NCBI RefSeq assembly: GCF_051131705.1
Contig: NZ_CP180316.1
Location: forward strand, 3,968,001-4,032,000
Length of the DNA: 64,000 bases
Direction of reading: 5' to 3'
Source of the DNA: Arthrobacter_M sp030063245
Lineage (GTDB): Bacteria > Actinomycetota > Actinomycetes > Actinomycetales > Micrococcaceae
The translations under genes and the position numbers were made by a program. Below are positions 62,802-64,000 of this stretch, piece by piece (within the stretch, counting starts at the first letter, position 1; the number at the start of each line of letters is the position of its first letter). Under the pieces are notes generated by a model that had not been told where the DNA came from, searched no databases, and worked only from the letters and a program-made list of their open reading frames with translations.

Positions 62802-64000
62802 TCATTTGCGGCTGACGGACAGTCCCGTGGGGCCATGCCCATTCGCCAGCGCATCCACGCTGAGCTCCTCTATGTCTGCAGCGGTGTCGACGACGACGGT
62901 ATCCCCATCCGTGACCGTGCCGGCCAGAATCTCGCGGGCCAGCCGGTCGCCGATTTCACGCTGCACGAGCCGGCGCAGCGGCCTTCCCCCGTAGGCCGGA
63001 TCGTAGCCGGTCATCGCCAGCCATGCCCGGGCTCCATCCGTCACCTCCAGGCTCAGACGGCGCTCATGCAGGCGCGCAGCCAAGGACTGAACCTGCAGAT
63101 CCACAATTTTGGACAGCTCGTCCACGCTCAGCGCATCAAACATCACGATGTCGTCCAGGCGGTTCAGGAACTCCGGCTTGAAGGAGTCATTGACCACGTC
63201 CATCACCAGTTTTTGCTTGGCCTCGGGAGCCAGGGTCTGATCCACCAGGTACTGGCTGCCCAAGTTTGAGGTCAGCACCAAAATTACGTTCCGGAAATCA
63301 ACGGTTCGTCCCTGACCATCCGTGAGCCGGCCGTCGTCGAACACCTGCAGCAGGATGTCGAAGACTTCCGGGTGCGCTTTTTCCACCTCGTCGAGCAGCA
63401 CAACGGAATACGGGCGACGGCGGACGGCTTCGGTCAGCTGGCCACCCTCCTCGTAGCCCACATATCCCGGAGGGGCACCCACCAGCCGGGCCACGGAATG
63501 CTTCTGGGAGTACTCGCTCATGTCGATCCGGACCATGGCCCGCTCGTCGTCGAACAGGAAGTCCGCGAGCGCCTTGGCGAGCTCCGTTTTGCCCACACCG
63601 GTGGGGCCCAGGAAGAGGAAGGAACCGGTGGGCCGGTCGGGGTCCGAAATTCCTGCCCGCGCACGGCGCACCGCATCCGAGACGGCGGCAACGGCCTTGG
63701 ACTGGCCGATCAACCGCGCTCCCAGCACCTGCTCCATCTGCAGCAGCTTCTGCGATTCGCCCTGCAGCATCCGGCCGGCCGGGATCCCGGTCCAGGCGGA
63801 GATGACCTCGGCTATGTCGTCGGCGGTGACCTCCTCGGCGACCATCAGCTGGGATTTGTCCGAAAATTCCTCTTCCGCGGCTGCAGTGTCCAGTTCGCGC
63901 TGGAGTGCCGGGATTTCGCCGTACAGGACCCGCGACGCCTGCTCCAGATCGCCGTCGCGCTGTGCCTTGTCCGCCACGGACCGCATCTCGTCCAGCTTCG
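62802..64000 (-). CDS. clpB: ClpB disaggregase, C-terminal part (5' end outside window)
   Basis: Hsp100 chaperone that rescues aggregated proteins with DnaK. The window holds the end of the coiled-coil middle domain and the whole second AAA ring: Walker A 'GPTGVGKTEL', pore loop 'APPGYVGYEEGG', Walker B 'VVLLDEVEKAHPEV', sensor 'VLTSNLGSQYL' and arginine finger region 'FLNRLDDIV'. The frame is open to base 64000. The C-terminus is about 25 residues longer than E. coli ClpB and Asp/Val-rich. Convergent with the septum-formation gene, 16 bp apart. Confidence 0.96.
   Translation of the reverse strand, partial: KLDEMRSVADKAQRDGDLEQASRVLYGEIPALQRELDTAAAEEEFSDKSQLMVAEEVTADDIAEVISAWTGIPAGRMLQGESQKLLQMEQVLGARLIGQSKAVAAVSDAVRRARAGISDPDRPTGSFLFLGPTGVGKTELAKALADFLFDDERAMVRIDMSEYSQKHSVARLVGAPPGYVGYEEGGQLTEAVRRRPYSVVLLDEVEKAHPEVFDILLQVFDDGRLTDGQGRTVDFRNVILVLTSNLGSQYLVDQTLAPEAKQKLVMDVVNDSFKPEFLNRLDDIVMFDALSVDELSKIVDLQVQSLAARLHERRLSLEVTDGARAWLAMTGYDPAYGGRPLRRLVQREIGDRLAREILAGTVTDGDTVVVDTAADIEELSVDALANGHGPTGLSVSRK

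Overview
The window is chromosomal DNA from a high-GC actinobacterium, most likely a member of the Micrococcaceae (Arthrobacter and relatives). This is judged from codon use, actinobacterial families (MarP, DUF3073, Crp/GlxR-type regulator, septum-formation domain), several apparently leaderless genes, and a gene order around nth, Nudix, acs, marP, crp, RidA and ponA that recalls the Mycobacterium tuberculosis Rv3667-Rv3683 block (from memory).

Left core (1-25.1 kb): partial MFS transporter, a PolA-like polymerase, a minus-strand operon (repeat-rich membrane protein, nth, Nudix), acs, then a galactoside-use cluster (lipoprotein, two permeases, GH42, DeoR regulator, GH36), aroQ, marP, crp, Nudix, RidA, a DUF4177-like gene, a bifunctional penicillin-binding protein and a metallophosphoesterase.

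Integrated element (about 25.22-50.44 kb): it sits at the 3' end of tRNA-Pro(CGG). It carries a large serine recombinase, an ImmA/XRE regulatory pair, a frameshifted ardA, an orphan methyltransferase, a Replic_Relax protein, a VirD4/TraG-like coupling ATPase and several small unknown genes. Its right half is one plus-strand defence operon: hsdM, hsdS, hsdR, a DUF6414-like gene, a ClpB-like AAA ATPase (frameshifted near its end), an OLD-family nuclease split by two tandem IS630-type elements, and a UvrD-like helicase (the last two Gabija-like). Both ends share ACCYCGACCAG. The recombinase frame crosses this core, and on circularisation it would join in frame to the orphan helix-turn-helix frame at the right end. 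attP therefore appears to lie inside the recombinase gene.

Right core (50.45-64 kb): the original terminator of the tRNA, a secreted protein made of 15 identical 11-residue repeats divergent from an XRE-TPR regulator, then purine synthesis genes (purC, purD, purF, purM) with asparaginase, a sterol-carrier-like gene and a small membrane gene, a glyoxalase-like protein, a DUF3073 gene, a septum-formation-domain protein and the 3' part of clpB.

The strongest leads are the recombinase split by its own attachment site, the repeat-peptide/XRE-TPR pair, the seven-gene defence operon, and a dispersed palindrome family with compensated base changes.
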